This document shows, piece after piece, positions 39,281 through 49,003 of a DNA stretch of 64,000 bases. Position 1 is the first letter of the stretch. Each line of letters starts with the position of its first letter. Below the pieces are notes generated by a model. That model did not search any database and was not told the origin of the DNA. It saw only the letters and a list, made by a program, of their open reading frames with translations. This DNA is from Thermoanaerobacter thermocopriae JCM 7501 (GTDB taxonomy: Bacteria > Bacillota > Thermoanaerobacteria > Thermoanaerobacterales > Thermoanaerobacteraceae), in contig NZ_BAZY01000008.1 in the NCBI RefSeq assembly GCF_001310975.1, positions 37,757 through 101,756 of the forward strand. The letters are read 5' to 3'. The position numbers and the translations under genes were made by a program.

Positions 39281-40246
39281 CTATTTAAGTCTTACACGTG
39301 GATCAGCGATGCCATACAAAACGTCAGCTAAAATATTTGCTAAAATTGTAAGAACAGTTATGAGCATTGTGTATCCCAAAAATAACGGATAATCCCTTAT
39401 ATAAATTCCTTCTAAAACTACTTTACCAATACCTGGCCAATTATATATTCTTTCTGTTATCATTGCACCTGCAAATAAGCTAGGTAATTCTAAAGTAAAC
39501 AAAGTGATCAAAGGTAGAAGAGCATTTCTTAAAGCATGTTTAAAAATAACAGTTCTTTCCTTCAAGCCTTTAGCTCTGGCAGTCCTTATATAGTCTTGCT
39601 TTATGACTTCTAACATATTTGCCCTAAAATAGCGGCTTAAACCCCCTACACTTATTAAAGTTAGAGTAGCAACAGGAAGTACCATATGTTTTGCGACGTC
39701 AACTATATGAGCCCATCCAGTATAGTTAGAACCAGTTGTTATCATGCCCCCCAGTGGGAACCACCTGAGGTCTACTGCGAAGATTTTAAGCATAACAAGA
39801 CCTAAGAAGAAAGAGGGCAAAGAGTAAAGGATAAATACAAGAAGGGTAGCTATAGTGTCAAATACAGAATACTGCCGTATAGCAGAATAGATACCTACTA
39901 TAGAGGCAATTAACCATTCAAAAAACATTATGGCTACTCCCAATATAAATGAATTCCATATAAAATCATTTATTACTTGTATAACAGGTTTTTTAAACAT
40001 TAAAGAGTCGCCCAAATCACCTTTTAAAACACCGCTTGCCCAAGAAATATACCTTTGCGGTAATGGTTTGTCCAATCCATAAAGGGCCCTTAATTGTGCG
40101 GCCCTTTCCTCAGTCATCTTAGGATTTTGAAGTTGAGAGGTGACGTAGTCACCAGGTGCCATTGCAAAAATTAAAAATATTATTATAGAAGCTCCAATTA
40201 ATGTAGGAATACTCTGCAATAGTCTGCGTATAATAAACTGAGTCAT
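39281..40246 (-). CDS. oppB: Oligopeptide ABC transporter permease OppB
   Basis: A 321-residue permease with six helices. It starts QFIIRRLLQSIPTLIGASII, the invariant OppB/DppB beginning, and carries the EAA loop (DYIRTARAKGLKERTVIFKHALRNALLP) and end DVLYGIADPRVRLK. It is separated from oppA by a hairpin at 40267-40297 that could lower expression of the transporter genes relative to the binding protein. GGAGGGATAAA is the ribosome binding site. Confidence 0.94.
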   Translation of the reverse strand: MTQFIIRRLLQSIPTLIGASIIIFLIFAMAPGDYVTSQLQNPKMTEERAAQLRALYGLDKPLPQRYISWASGVLKGDLGDSLMFKKPVIQVINDFIWNSFILGVAIMFFEWLIASIVGIYSAIRQYSVFDTIATLLVFILYSLPSFFLGLVMLKIFAVDLRWFPLGGMITTGSNYTGWAHIVDVAKHMVLPVATLTLISVGGLSRYFRANMLEVIKQDYIRTARAKGLKERTVIFKHALRNALLPLITLFTLELPSLFAGAMITERIYNWPGIGKVVLEGIYIRDYPLFLGYTMLITVLTILANILADVLYGIADPRVRLK

Positions 40247-40266
40247 TTTATCCCTCCTAATAGATG

Positions 40267-40300
40267 AAAAGCCCGGCCCTTAACAGTCCGGGCTTTTTAA
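40267..40300 (-). terminator. Intercistronic hairpin between oppA and oppB
   Basis: AAAAGCCCGG (40267-40276) pairs with CCGGGCTTTT (40288-40297) with T runs on both strands. It resembles a partial terminator that would give excess oppA message, or an mRNA 3'-end stabiliser. Confidence 0.65.
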
Positions 40301-40307
40301 GTTTAAA

Positions 40308-42050
40308 TTAGTACTGAAGAATTTCTGCTTGATATAGGGATTCTGTGAAATCTCTGAAGGATGAAATCTGGAATCCTACTACTCTGCAATTCTTTGCATT
40401 GAGGTCATTTCTCTGATACAGGAAGATATATGGCAAGTCATCGTTTAATACTTTGTAAAGTTCATGATAAATTTCTTTACGCTTATTAATATCTATTTCT
40501 TCACGGCCCTTTAGGATAAGTTCATCAACTTTTGGATTTGCATATCCTATTTTATTCTGAGACCCTTTTGAGAAGAATGTAGTATAAGGATCTGGTTCAG
40601 GAGTTAATCCCCAAGCCATGAAGTACATTTCAAAATCGCCTTTATTGACCTTTTCAATTATGGCGTTGAAATCAAGAGGTTCTGCCACAAATTCTATACC
40701 CAATTCTTTATAATTTTCTACTGCCATTGGCACTAATGCATCATTTACTGGATTAGGTGATGAAGCTAGGAAGTGAATAGTAAATTTCTGGCCATCTTTA
40801 TAACGATAACCATCAGGGCCAACTTTCCAACCAGCTTCATCTAAAAGCTGCTTAGCCTTTTCTGGGTTATAGTCATAATGTATTATGTCTTTTTCATCTG
40901 GATATGCCCATGATACTTTAGACTGTGGCACATCTCTTACTTCTGCTAAACCTTGATATACAGCATCGACTATAGCTTGGCGGTTAAGACCATAGGCTAA
41001 TGCTTTACGCACTCTTACATCTTGGAATTTTGGCAGTTTGTGATTGAAAGCTATATAGCCATAACCATTAGTTGGAAGCAAGCTATAATCAACAAATCCA
41101 AGGCTTTCTAGCAACTCTACGTTATCTTTCTTTGCTGTGATGTTTGAGGTCTCATAGTCTGTTTCACCGGTTTGTAACATTTGAACAGCTGTTTCCTCTG
41201 TTGTAGTTTTAAAAATCAAGTGTTTAATTTTTGGAGCACCTTTCCAGTAATTCTCATTTGCTACTAAGCGAACTTCTTGACCAGGAACAAATTTTTCAAA
41301 TACATATGGCCCTGATCCAAGTGGTTGTTGTTCAAGAGCCTTTACTCCATCTAATTTGCCTTTAGCAAAGTCTTTTCCATAGTAGTGCTGAGGAATAACT
41401 GGAATGTTAAGGTCTGATAAAGAAGTTCCTAAAACTTTTTCTAATTGAATCTGTATTGTATGGTCATCTATTACTTTTATCCCTTCAATTTTGTCTGCAT
41501 TTCCTTCATTATATTCTTTAAACCCTTTGATTCCTGCTGCAGATAAAGCAATTGGCCCATCATAAGTAGGATCAGCTAGTACATAATAAGAAAATTCTAC
41601 ATCCTTAGCTGTCAAAGGTGTTCCATCACTAAATTTCACGTCATCTCTTAAATGGAATGTGATAGTATTATTATCTTTGTCTATATCCCAACTCTTTGCA
41701 AGAGATGGAATGTATGTTCCATCGAAGTCTACCTCTAGTAGACTATTAAACATAGCGCTGTTTACGTAAATGTCGTATGCTGCTTCAGCATAAAGAGGAT
41801 TAAAAACCCCTTTTGGTGCATAGAGACCTATTATGAGTGTGTCTGTGCGAGACTTTGATGCTTCTGGTATTTTTGAAGTGTCTTTTGCTTTAGTCCAGTT
41901 GTCACTATCTTGAACTGAAGCGGTGGGAGTTGACTTAGTTTCTTCGGAAGGCTGAGTCGATTGGTTTTCTGTCTTGCCACAGGAAGTCAAGATAACAGAT
42001 AGGGTAAAAATTAAGATTACGACTAGAGGAAGCCACTTTTTTCTTAGCAT
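40308..42050 (-). CDS. oppA: Oligopeptide-binding lipoprotein OppA
   Basis: A 580-residue extracellular peptide-binding lipoprotein (SBP_bac_5 family). The signal peptide ends ILTSCGKTE with the lipobox cysteine, then a Thr/Ser/Glu-rich linker (about residues 27-50) and the binding domain (WDIDKDNNTITFHLRDDVKFSDG; RVRKALAYGLNRQAIVDAV). It is first in the operon oppABCDF and has its own promoter. AAGGGGGA lies before the ATG. Intact. Peptide specificity cannot be read. Confidence 0.94.
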   Translation of the reverse strand: MLRKKWLPLVVILIFTLSVILTSCGKTENQSTQPSEETKSTPTASVQDSDNWTKAKDTSKIPEASKSRTDTLIIGLYAPKGVFNPLYAEAAYDIYVNSAMFNSLLEVDFDGTYIPSLAKSWDIDKDNNTITFHLRDDVKFSDGTPLTAKDVEFSYYVLADPTYDGPIALSAAGIKGFKEYNEGNADKIEGIKVIDDHTIQIQLEKVLGTSLSDLNIPVIPQHYYGKDFAKGKLDGVKALEQQPLGSGPYVFEKFVPGQEVRLVANENYWKGAPKIKHLIFKTTTEETAVQMLQTGETDYETSNITAKKDNVELLESLGFVDYSLLPTNGYGYIAFNHKLPKFQDVRVRKALAYGLNRQAIVDAVYQGLAEVRDVPQSKVSWAYPDEKDIIHYDYNPEKAKQLLDEAGWKVGPDGYRYKDGQKFTIHFLASSPNPVNDALVPMAVENYKELGIEFVAEPLDFNAIIEKVNKGDFEMYFMAWGLTPEPDPYTTFFSKGSQNKIGYANPKVDELILKGREEIDINKRKEIYHELYKVLNDDLPYIFLYQRNDLNAKNCRVVGFQISSFRDFTESLYQAEILQY

Positions 42051-42110
42051 TTTTTAATCCCCCTTATAATTTTATTTATAATATAATTAGCAATTATATA
42101 GTTAGCTTCT

Positions 42111-42139
42111 ATTATAGCATATCTAATATATGTTCGCAA
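42111..42139 (-). promoter_or_regulatory. opp operon promoter
   Basis: Minus-strand -35 TTGCGA (42134-42139), 17-base spacer, -10 TATAAT (42111-42116), about 60 bases before the oppA start. The rest of the divergent intergenic region (42140-42490) is AT-rich with no gene, RNA or clear operator that I can see. Confidence 0.65.
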
Positions 42140-42494
42140 TATATCTGCTAAAAATGTAAGTTCTTTAGGTGTTTTTTGAATTTCGTGCATATATTTTTAA
42201 ATATATTAAAATACAGACATAAAAACTGTTAATGATTTTTAAAAGTCTATTTTAATTTTATGCAAACAAAAGGCATTTTAGTACACATTTTGAGAATTTT
42301 TTCATAAAAATTTAATAAAACTTCAAAAAAACTTGCAAAAACAGAAGTTAATTTAAAATTTAATATTATTTTTAAGTTAAAAATGGTTTTTGATTAATAA
42401 AAAGTAAAGAAATAATAAAATTATTTTTCTATCGCTTTCTTATTTTGGTTTCGGACAATTTTGGAATAAGACTCAATTCTTATCTTAAAAAATA

Positions 42495-42522
42495 TTGATT
42501 TATAAACAATTATTGGTATAAT
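42495..42522 (+). promoter_or_regulatory. Promoter of the TIM-barrel gene
   Basis: -35 TTGATT (42495-42500), 16-base spacer, -10 TATAAT (42517-42522), 37 bases before the start codon. Confidence 0.6.
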
Positions 42523-42558
42523 ATTTTCTATAAAATATAAAGCTAAGATGGTGATAGG

Positions 42559-43233
42559 ATGAAAGACAATTTTGTTCCTGAAGTAACTTCACTTTTAAGG
42601 CAAAAAATGGTTTTAGTTCCTGAGGTCATTCATCAAAAAGCTTCAGGTATAAAAGTTTATGGGAAATTAATAAAATCTCTCGTTTTTACCACAGACATCG
42701 CTCTTATTAGAAATACTAATGCTCATGCTGTTTTAGCTGTGTATCCTTTTACTCCTCAACCGGTGATTACTCATGCTCTTATGATGGCAGCAGATATTCC
42801 TGTGTTTTGCGGTGTAGGTGGAGGACTTACACAAGGGAGACGGGTTATAAACTTGGCTCTTGATGCTGAATTTCAGGGTGCCATGGGGGTTGTTGTAAAT
42901 GCTCCAACTGCCAACGACATAATTAAAAAAATGAGAGCAGCAATAGACATACCTATCGTTGTAACTATTGTCTCAGAAAAAGAAGACATAAAAGGGAGAG
43001 TGGAAGCTGGTGCTACAATACTCAACATATCTGGTGCACAAAAGACACCTGATATAGTAAAATATGTAAGGGATATTTGCCCGGATATACCAATCATTGC
43101 TACAGGAGGCCCTACAGAAGAGACTATTTTAAAAACAATAGAAGCAGGTGCTAATGCTATATCTTATACTCCTCCTACAAATGCGGAAATTTTTTCTGAG
43201 GTAATGGACAAATATAGGAAAGAAAAAGAATGA
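42559..43233 (+). CDS. TIM-barrel protein with HisA/TrpF-like phosphate-binding ends, substrate unknown
   Basis: A 224-residue protein with alternating beta-strand/helix segments ending in strand-loop motifs: VFCGVGGGLTQG, GVVVNAPTANDII, PIVVTIVSEKED, ATILNISGAQKTP and PIIATGGPTEETILKTIEAGANAISYTP. The last two look like the standard phosphate-binding half of HisA/HisF/TrpF-type barrels. I do not recognise the exact family or substrate. Monocistronic, with its own promoter; GGTGATAGG precedes the ATG. Intact. Confidence 0.65.
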   Translation: MKDNFVPEVTSLLRQKMVLVPEVIHQKASGIKVYGKLIKSLVFTTDIALIRNTNAHAVLAVYPFTPQPVITHALMMAADIPVFCGVGGGLTQGRRVINLALDAEFQGAMGVVVNAPTANDIIKKMRAAIDIPIVVTIVSEKEDIKGRVEAGATILNISGAQKTPDIVKYVRDICPDIPIIATGGPTEETILKTIEAGANAISYTPPTNAEIFSEVMDKYRKEKE

Positions 43234-43368
43234 GAATAAAATAAACGGGCTTTTTAGTTCTTTTATCGGTTTGCTTCATTAAATAAGTATAATGCAAAAG
43301 AATTTTTGTTTACAAAGTTAACTATGATATAATAAATTAAAACATTTAATAACGGGGAGAGGATGAGG

Positions 43369-44501
43369 ATGCAATACAGACAATTTGGCAAACTAAGTGT
43401 AGCAGTATCTGCTTTGGGATTTGGTTTGATGAGACTTCCTGTAATTGATAACGACAACAATAAAATAGATGAGGCTGAAGCGATAAAGATGATAAAGTAT
43501 GCCATTGACAATGGCGTAAATTATATTGATACAGCATGGCCGTATCATGGAGGTAACAGCGAAATAATTGCAGGTAAAGCTTTAAAAAATGGTTACCGAG
43601 AAAGAACTTTTCTTGCTACGAAACTTCCCACCTGGTTAATTAATGAAAAAGAAGACATGGACAAATATTTAAATGAACAGCTCAAAAAACTTCAGACAGA
43701 CCACATAGATTTTTATCTTTTGCATGCTTTAGATAAAAATAAATGGGAGAACATGAAAAAAGTTGATGCTTTAAGCTGGGCTGAAAAGAAAAAACAAGAA
43801 GGAAGATAAGATACATAGGGTTTTCTTTTCACGATGAGTATCCCGTATTCCAAGAAATTGTAGATTATTATGACAAATGGGATTTCTGTCAAATACAATA
43901 TAACTATATGGACATAGACGTACAAGCAGGAGAAAAAGGGCTAAAATATGCTGCTTCAAAGGGTTTAGGTGTTGTAATAATGGAGCCTATAAGAGGAGGA
44001 AGGCTTGCCAACCCTCCACAAGCAGTGCGAGACATTTGGGATACTGCAAAGGTTAAGCGTACCCCTGCTGAGTGGGCACTTCAATGGTTATGGAATCAGC
44101 CAGAAGTTTCGGTTGTTTTAAGTGGTATGAGTACCTTTGAGCAGTTAAAAGAAAATATAGAAAGTGCAAAAAGGTCAGGAGTAAATATCCTTACAAAAGA
44201 GGAACTTGAGATTGTAAATAGAGTTAGAAACAAATACAAAGAGCTTTCTCCAATTGCTTGTACGGGGTGCAATTACTGTATGCCTTGTCCAAATGGAGTA
44301 AATATACCGAAAAACTTTGAGCTTTACAATGAGGCTCATATGTATAACACTTATGAAGATAACCGCAGGGGTTATGAAAACTTGAAGGATGCAAAAGCGA
44401 GTTCCTGTATTGAGTGTGGTACCTGTGAGAGCGTATGTCCACAACATCTTACAATAATTGAGTATCTTAAAGAGGTTGCAGATTATTTTGAAAGAGCATA
44501 G
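43369..44501 (+). CDS. Aldo/keto reductase with C-terminal 4Fe-4S ferredoxin domain (one frameshift)
   Basis: A 377-residue oxidoreductase. The N-terminal AKR barrel starts QYRQFGKLSVAVSALGFGLM with the catalytic Tyr in DTAWPYHGG and the His of HIDFYLLHAL. It continues after a lost A at 43803 (QEGKIRYIGFSFHDE) through KGLGVVIMEPIRGG. The last 80 residues hold two CxxCxxC...CP clusters (CTGCNYCMPCP and CIECGTCESVCP), so it is the ferredoxin-linked AKR type common in anaerobes. ATG at 43369 is favoured, 9 bases after GGGGAG. Substrate unknown. Confidence 0.9.
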
Positions 44502-44503
44502 CG

Positions 44504-44548
44504 AAAAAGGAGAAGAAGTTTTATATTTTGCTTCTTCTCCTTTTTATG
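44504..44548 (+). terminator. Terminator of the aldo/keto reductase gene
   Basis: A 15-bp perfect stem (44504-44518 with 44531-44545) ending in TTTTT. It also overlaps the end of the small minus-strand gene. Confidence 0.85.
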
Positions 44549-44648
44549 TAATACCGTGGCGAAAAGCTGTTAAAAATATTGCTATTCCAAGAAGAAAGCA
44601 GATAAGACCTAGTAATAAAATGATGGCCAAATAAGATTTTTTCTCCAT
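44544..44648 (-). CDS. Small single-span membrane protein (34 residues)
   Basis: A minus-strand frame starting ATG at 44648 behind AAGGAGCGG encodes MEKKSYLAIILLLGLICF followed by LLGIAIFLTAFRHGIT. It has a charged start, one helix of about 24 hydrophobic residues and a short basic tail, typical of genuine small membrane proteins. No family is recognised. It is convergent with the aldo/keto reductase gene and its stop lies in the shared hairpin. Confidence 0.6.
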   Translation of the reverse strand: MEKKSYLAIILLLGLICFLLGIAIFLTAFRHGIT

Positions 44649-44777
44649 TTAGTCTACCGCTCCTTTTAAAAACATATTTCTATAGTATAGACGAAAAAAT
44701 TTGCTTTTAGTTTCATTTTTTTAAAATTTTTCTATAAATTTTTGGCTGGTTTCATTGTTTATGAGGGGGAGTTTTAT

Positions 44778-46060
44778 ATGTTTGAGTTTTCTGAAGAGAT
44801 GTTAACTCCGGAATATTGGCTTAGAAAATTAGACAATGCTGATAAGGCTATTATGACACAACGAGAGATTGAAAACTTTAATGGAAAGATAATAAATAAG
44901 GTAGCTACAGTATATAACCTTGAGACATACGAAAATAATTTAAAAAAAGATGAACTTATTAAATTGATTAAAAGTTATGAGATACCTAAAAAGCCTATGT
45001 ACGATAAGTATGGTAATCTCATAAAAAAAGACTTTTATGAAGATATAATAAAAAATACAAATTTAGAAGAAGTTGAGGATGTAAATTCTGCTATGTACGG
45101 TTTAGCAATTAAGAATACTTCTCTAAGAAGTTTTCCTACGAAAGAAGCTATTTTTGACAAACAAGGGGATATAGAAATTGACAGGTTTCAAGAGACAGGG
45201 TGTCAAGCTTTAGAACCTGTAATTATTTTACACAAAAGCAAAGATAAAAAATGGTTTTTTATACAGATGTATAATTACAGAGGATGGGTTAAAGCAGAGG
45301 ACATTGCAATTGCAAAAAACAAAAAAGAGCTATTTGATTATGTAAATTCCTATAAATTTTTGATTGTTACAGGAAACTACATAAAGACTCAGTACAACCC
45401 TTTTGATAAAAGCATTTCTAAACTGGAATTTACTATGGGTACTAAAATATATCTTGAAGAAGAAAAAAAATTACGAAAAGTTGGTAATCAATCAGTGGAA
45501 GGAAACTATCTTGTAAAGTTACCTATTAGGAATAAAGAAGGGAATCTTGAGTTTAGACATGCTTTGATTTCAAAAAAGGAAGATGTAAATGTCGGGTACC
45601 TTCCTATACAAGAGAAAATATTCTAAAACAAGCTTTTAAACTTTTAGGTGATAGGTATGGGTGGGGAGATAGTTTTGGGGGAAGAGATTGTTCAAGCTAT
45701 ATAATGTATGTTTTTAAAACCTTTGGCATAAGGCTTCCTAGGAATGCTAATGATCAGGAAATAAGCGGGGACAAATCCTATAAATTTACTGAGGGAATGT
45801 CAATTGAAGAAAGGATAAAGGTTTTTGGTAGTGTAAAACCGGGGGCATTAGTCTATATGCCAGAGCATGCTATGATTTATATTGGAAAAGAAAAAGGTAT
45901 TCCTTATATAATACATGACTTTCATGGATATGGAGAGAAAAAAGAAGGTAGATATGAATTTGTTCCTGTAAATGAGGTCATGGTAACCTCAAGTCTTTTG
46001 ACAACAATTTCAGGAGTGCCTTTTATAGAAAAATTTACTTCTATTTTGGAAATAGAATAA
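44778..46060 (+). CDS. NlpC/P60 peptidoglycan hydrolase with SH3 domains (one frameshift)
   Basis: A 427-residue cell-wall hydrolase-like protein. The N-terminal 280 residues contain the SH3b region (SLRSFPTKEAIFD, MYNYRGWVKAEDIAI), and the C-terminal 140 form the NlpC/P60 domain: catalytic C in GGRDCSSYIMYVF, H in YMPEHAMIYIG and a polar third residue in HDFHGYG. A lost T at 45603 breaks it (YLPYTRENILKQAF). No signal peptide is seen, so it may act on recycled muropeptides in the cytoplasm, as YkfC-type enzymes do. ATG at 44778 follows GAGGGGGAG. Confidence 0.88.
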
Positions 46061-46087
46061 GGGCAAACTGAAAATTTACCCTTATTC
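46055..46087. terminator. Convergent hairpin carrying both stop codons
   Basis: GAATAAGGG (46055-46063) pairs with CCCTTATTC (46079-46087). The TAA of the NlpC gene and the TAA of adhE lie in opposite arms. It lacks a long T run, so termination strength is uncertain. Confidence 0.5.
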
Positions 46088-48699
46088 TCCATAGGCTTTT
46101 CTATATATTTCTGCAATTTCTGATACCAATGGCATTCTTGGATTTGAACCGGTGCACTGGTCGTTGAAGCTATATCAGCCATTTCCATTATTTGTTTTTC
46201 AAATTCTTCTTTGTTTATTCCCGCATCTTTAAGTGTAAGAGGAAGATTTAACTCTTTCATGAGATTTTTTATTGCTTCAATGAGACTTTTTACTCCTTCA
46301 TCAGTGGTTGATGCAGGAAGTCCTAAGAATTTTGCAATTTCTGCGTATTTCTCGGCTGCTTTGGGATATTCATATTGTGGGAATGAGGCAAATTTTTTAG
46401 GTAACTCAGCATTGTATTCTATGACATAGGGCAGAAGTATCGCATTTGCCCTTCCGTGGGGAAGGTGGAATTTAGCGCCAAGTATGTGGGCCATACTGTG
46501 GTTTATTCCTAAAAATGCATTTGTGAATGCCATTCCTGCTATGCAAGAAGCATTGTGCATCTTTTCGCGGGCGACTTTGTCTTGTCCGTTTTTATATGCT
46601 TTAGGGAGATATTCAAATATCAGTTTTATGGCTTTTTCTGCGAGGGCGTCTGTATAGTCTGATGCCATAACGGATACATAAGCTTCAATGGCATGAGTTA
46701 AAGCATCCATACCTGTATCTGCAGTTACAGAGGGTGGAATTGTCATGACAAAGTCAGGGTCTATTATAGCAATATCTGGTGTCAATTCGTAATCTGTAAG
46801 AGGGTACTTTATATTTTTCTTTTTGTCTGTTATAACTGCAAAGGCTGTGACTTCAGAACCTGTACCGCTGGTGGTTGGTATTGCGATAAATAAAGCGTTT
46901 TTGCCGAGTTCAGGAAATCTATAAGTTCTTTTTCTTATGTCCATGAACTTTAACCTTAAGTCTTCAAATTTTGTGTCAGGGTACTCATAAAAAAGCCACA
47001 TTCCCTTTGCTGCGTCTATTGCAGAACCACCACCTATAGCTATTAGTAAGTCAGGCTCGAACTCCTTCATTATTTTTATCCCTTTTTCTACAGTGTCAAC
47101 TGATGGGTCTGGTTCTACTTCAGAGAAAATTTCATATTTAATATTTGCTTTATCTAATTGATATGTCACTTTATCTACAAAACCTAATTTAACCATCGCA
47201 GGGTCTGTTACAATAAAGGCTTTTTTGCCTTTTACTTGTGATAGATACTGTATTGACCCTCTTTCAAAATAGATTTGTGGTGGAACTCTGAACCATTTCA
47301 TTCTCTCTTTTCTTATAAAAACTCGTTTTATATTTATAAGGTTATAAACACTTACATTATCTGTTGTTGAATTTCCACCCATTGTACCGCAACCCAAAGT
47401 CAAAGATGGAGTAGCCGTGTTATAAATGTTTCCAATAGCGCCTTGTGAAGCAGGGGCGTTTACAAGGATTCTACTTGCTTGTACTCTATTTGCAAATTCA
47501 TTAATAATTTGTTGGTTTTCAGAATGTATTACCGCAGAGTGACCAAGTCCGCCGAATTGTATCATTTCTTCGCATCTTTTTATACCTTCTTTGTAATCTT
47601 TGACTGTGTATAAAGCAAGTATTGGGCTTAGTTTTTCTCTGGATAGAGGATATTCAGGACCTACAGCTGGATATTCAGCTACAAGTATTTTGGTATTTTC
47701 AGGAACTTTAAATCCAGCCATTTGAGCAATTTTCACTGCAGGCTGACCCACAACTGCTGGATTCATTAAACCGGTGTTTTTGTCTATAGCGAATTCTTCT
47801 AACTTTTTAGTTTCTTCTTTATTTAAGAAATAGCAACCATATTCTCTCATTAATTTTTTTACTTCATTGGCTATTTCTTCATCTATTATCACAGCTTGTT
47901 CTGATGCGCATACTGTGCCATTGTCAAAAGTTTTGCTAAGTATTAGGTCTGAGACCGCTCTTTTAATATTTGCAGTTTTTTCAATGTAGCAGGGGACATT
48001 GCCAGGACCTACGCCAAGGGCGGGTTTTCCTGAGCTATAAGCAGCTTTTACCATTCCTGCACCGCCTGTTGCGAGGATAAGGGAGACACCGGGATGTGTC
48101 ATGAGAAGTTGCGTTGCTTCAATTGAAGGTGTTTCAATCCAACCTATGCATCCTTCGGGAGCACCCGCCTTTAATGCTGCCTCGTACATGGTCTTTGCTG
48201 CTTCTATACTACATTTTAATGCTTTGGGATGGAAACTAAAAATTATTGGATTTCTTGTTTTAATAGCAATTAGGCATTTGAACATTGTTGTAGAAGTAGG
48301 GTTTGTGACAGGTGTTACTCCGGCTATAATTCCTACAGGCTCTGCCACTTCCATATAATTTTCTTCTAAGTTTTCTTTGAGGATGCCTACAGTTTTTTTT
48401 GTCTTTTATATAATTGTACACATATTCTACTGCAAAGAGATTTTTCGTTATTTTGTCTTCATAAACACCCATTTTTGTTTCTTCATGAGCTAATCTTGCC
48501 AGTTCTACATGCTTTTCTATGCCCGTTAGTGCATAGCTTTGACTATTTCATCAATTTGCTGCTGAGTGTATGACATGAATTTTTCTTGGGCTCTTTTCGC
48601 CCTTTCTACTAATAGGTCTATTTGTTTTTTAACATCTGTTGTTTCTTTTACTTCTGTTTTTTCTTTTGCTTCCTTTTTTTCTTGTAATAAAGTAGGCAT
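46082..48699 (-). CDS. adhE: Bifunctional acetaldehyde/alcohol dehydrogenase AdhE (three frameshifts)
   Basis: AdhE reduces acetyl-CoA to acetaldehyde and then ethanol with NAD(P)H. The N-terminal CoA-acylating aldehyde dehydrogenase part has ALGVGPGNVPCYIEKTANIK and the catalytic Cys in FDNGTVCASEQAVI. The C-terminal iron alcohol dehydrogenase part (from about residue 450) has IPTTSGTGSEVT, ADTGMDALTHAIEAYVS and the iron-binding histidines in NHSMAHILGAKFHLPHGRAN. Breaks at 48531 (lost G), 48393-48400 (extra A) and 46166 (lost T) are repaired to 872 residues, the normal size. Start at 48699 after GGAGGTG. Two Rex-like operators lie upstream. Confidence 0.95.
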
Positions 48700-48714
48700 A
48701 AGCACACCTCCATA

Positions 48715-48732
48715 TTGATAATAATTTAACAA
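48715..48732. promoter_or_regulatory. Rex-like operator next to the adhE ribosome binding site
   Basis: TTGATAATAATTTAACAA matches the Rex consensus TTGTTAA-N4-TTAACAA with one mismatch. It sits 16-33 bases before the adhE start codon. Rex is an NADH-sensing repressor of fermentation genes in Firmicutes; binding here is inferred. Confidence 0.5.
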
Positions 48733-48749
48733 AATATTTTAATAAAATA

Positions 48750-48859
48750 AAGAGATTGTTAGGCGATTCTTAAAAATTTTAGGGTATATTATAAAAACTT
48801 TCGGCTTATCAACGGTATTTTGTGCAATATTTCAATTGTTATTCATTTAACAATCTCTT
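48750..48859 (-). promoter_or_regulatory. adhE 5' leader closed by a long-range 12-bp stem
   Basis: AAGAGATTGTTA at the start of the predicted transcript (48859-48848, minus strand) is the perfect complement of TAACAATCTCTT at 48761-48750, which is followed by TATTTTATT. The stem would enclose 86 bases and resembles an attenuator or a 5'-end stabiliser. Confidence 0.4.
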
Positions 48860-48897
48860 AACACTTTTATAGTACAACAACGATTCAATTTTGTCAA
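48836..48897 (-). promoter_or_regulatory. adhE promoter with Rex-like operator at the start site
   Basis: Minus-strand -35 TTGACA (48892-48897), 17-base spacer, -10 TACTAT (48869-48874). TTGTTATTCATTTAACAA (48836-48853) matches the Rex consensus with one mismatch and lies about 9-26 bases downstream of the expected start site, a blocking position. Confidence 0.6.
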
Positions 48898-49003
48898 TAG
48901 AGTTAAAATAGCCTGAAACGATTACTCAAAAAATTTTACAATATTTTTTCACGGTGTGTTATAATTAATTTGCCAGTTTTTATAGTTTTAAGGAGATGAG
49001 ACT

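Noticed and set aside
45922..46081. Extended C-terminus of adhE beyond 46082
   Set aside because: It is the product of reading past a frameshift at 46166; the corrected frame ends at 46082 with the normal family terminus.
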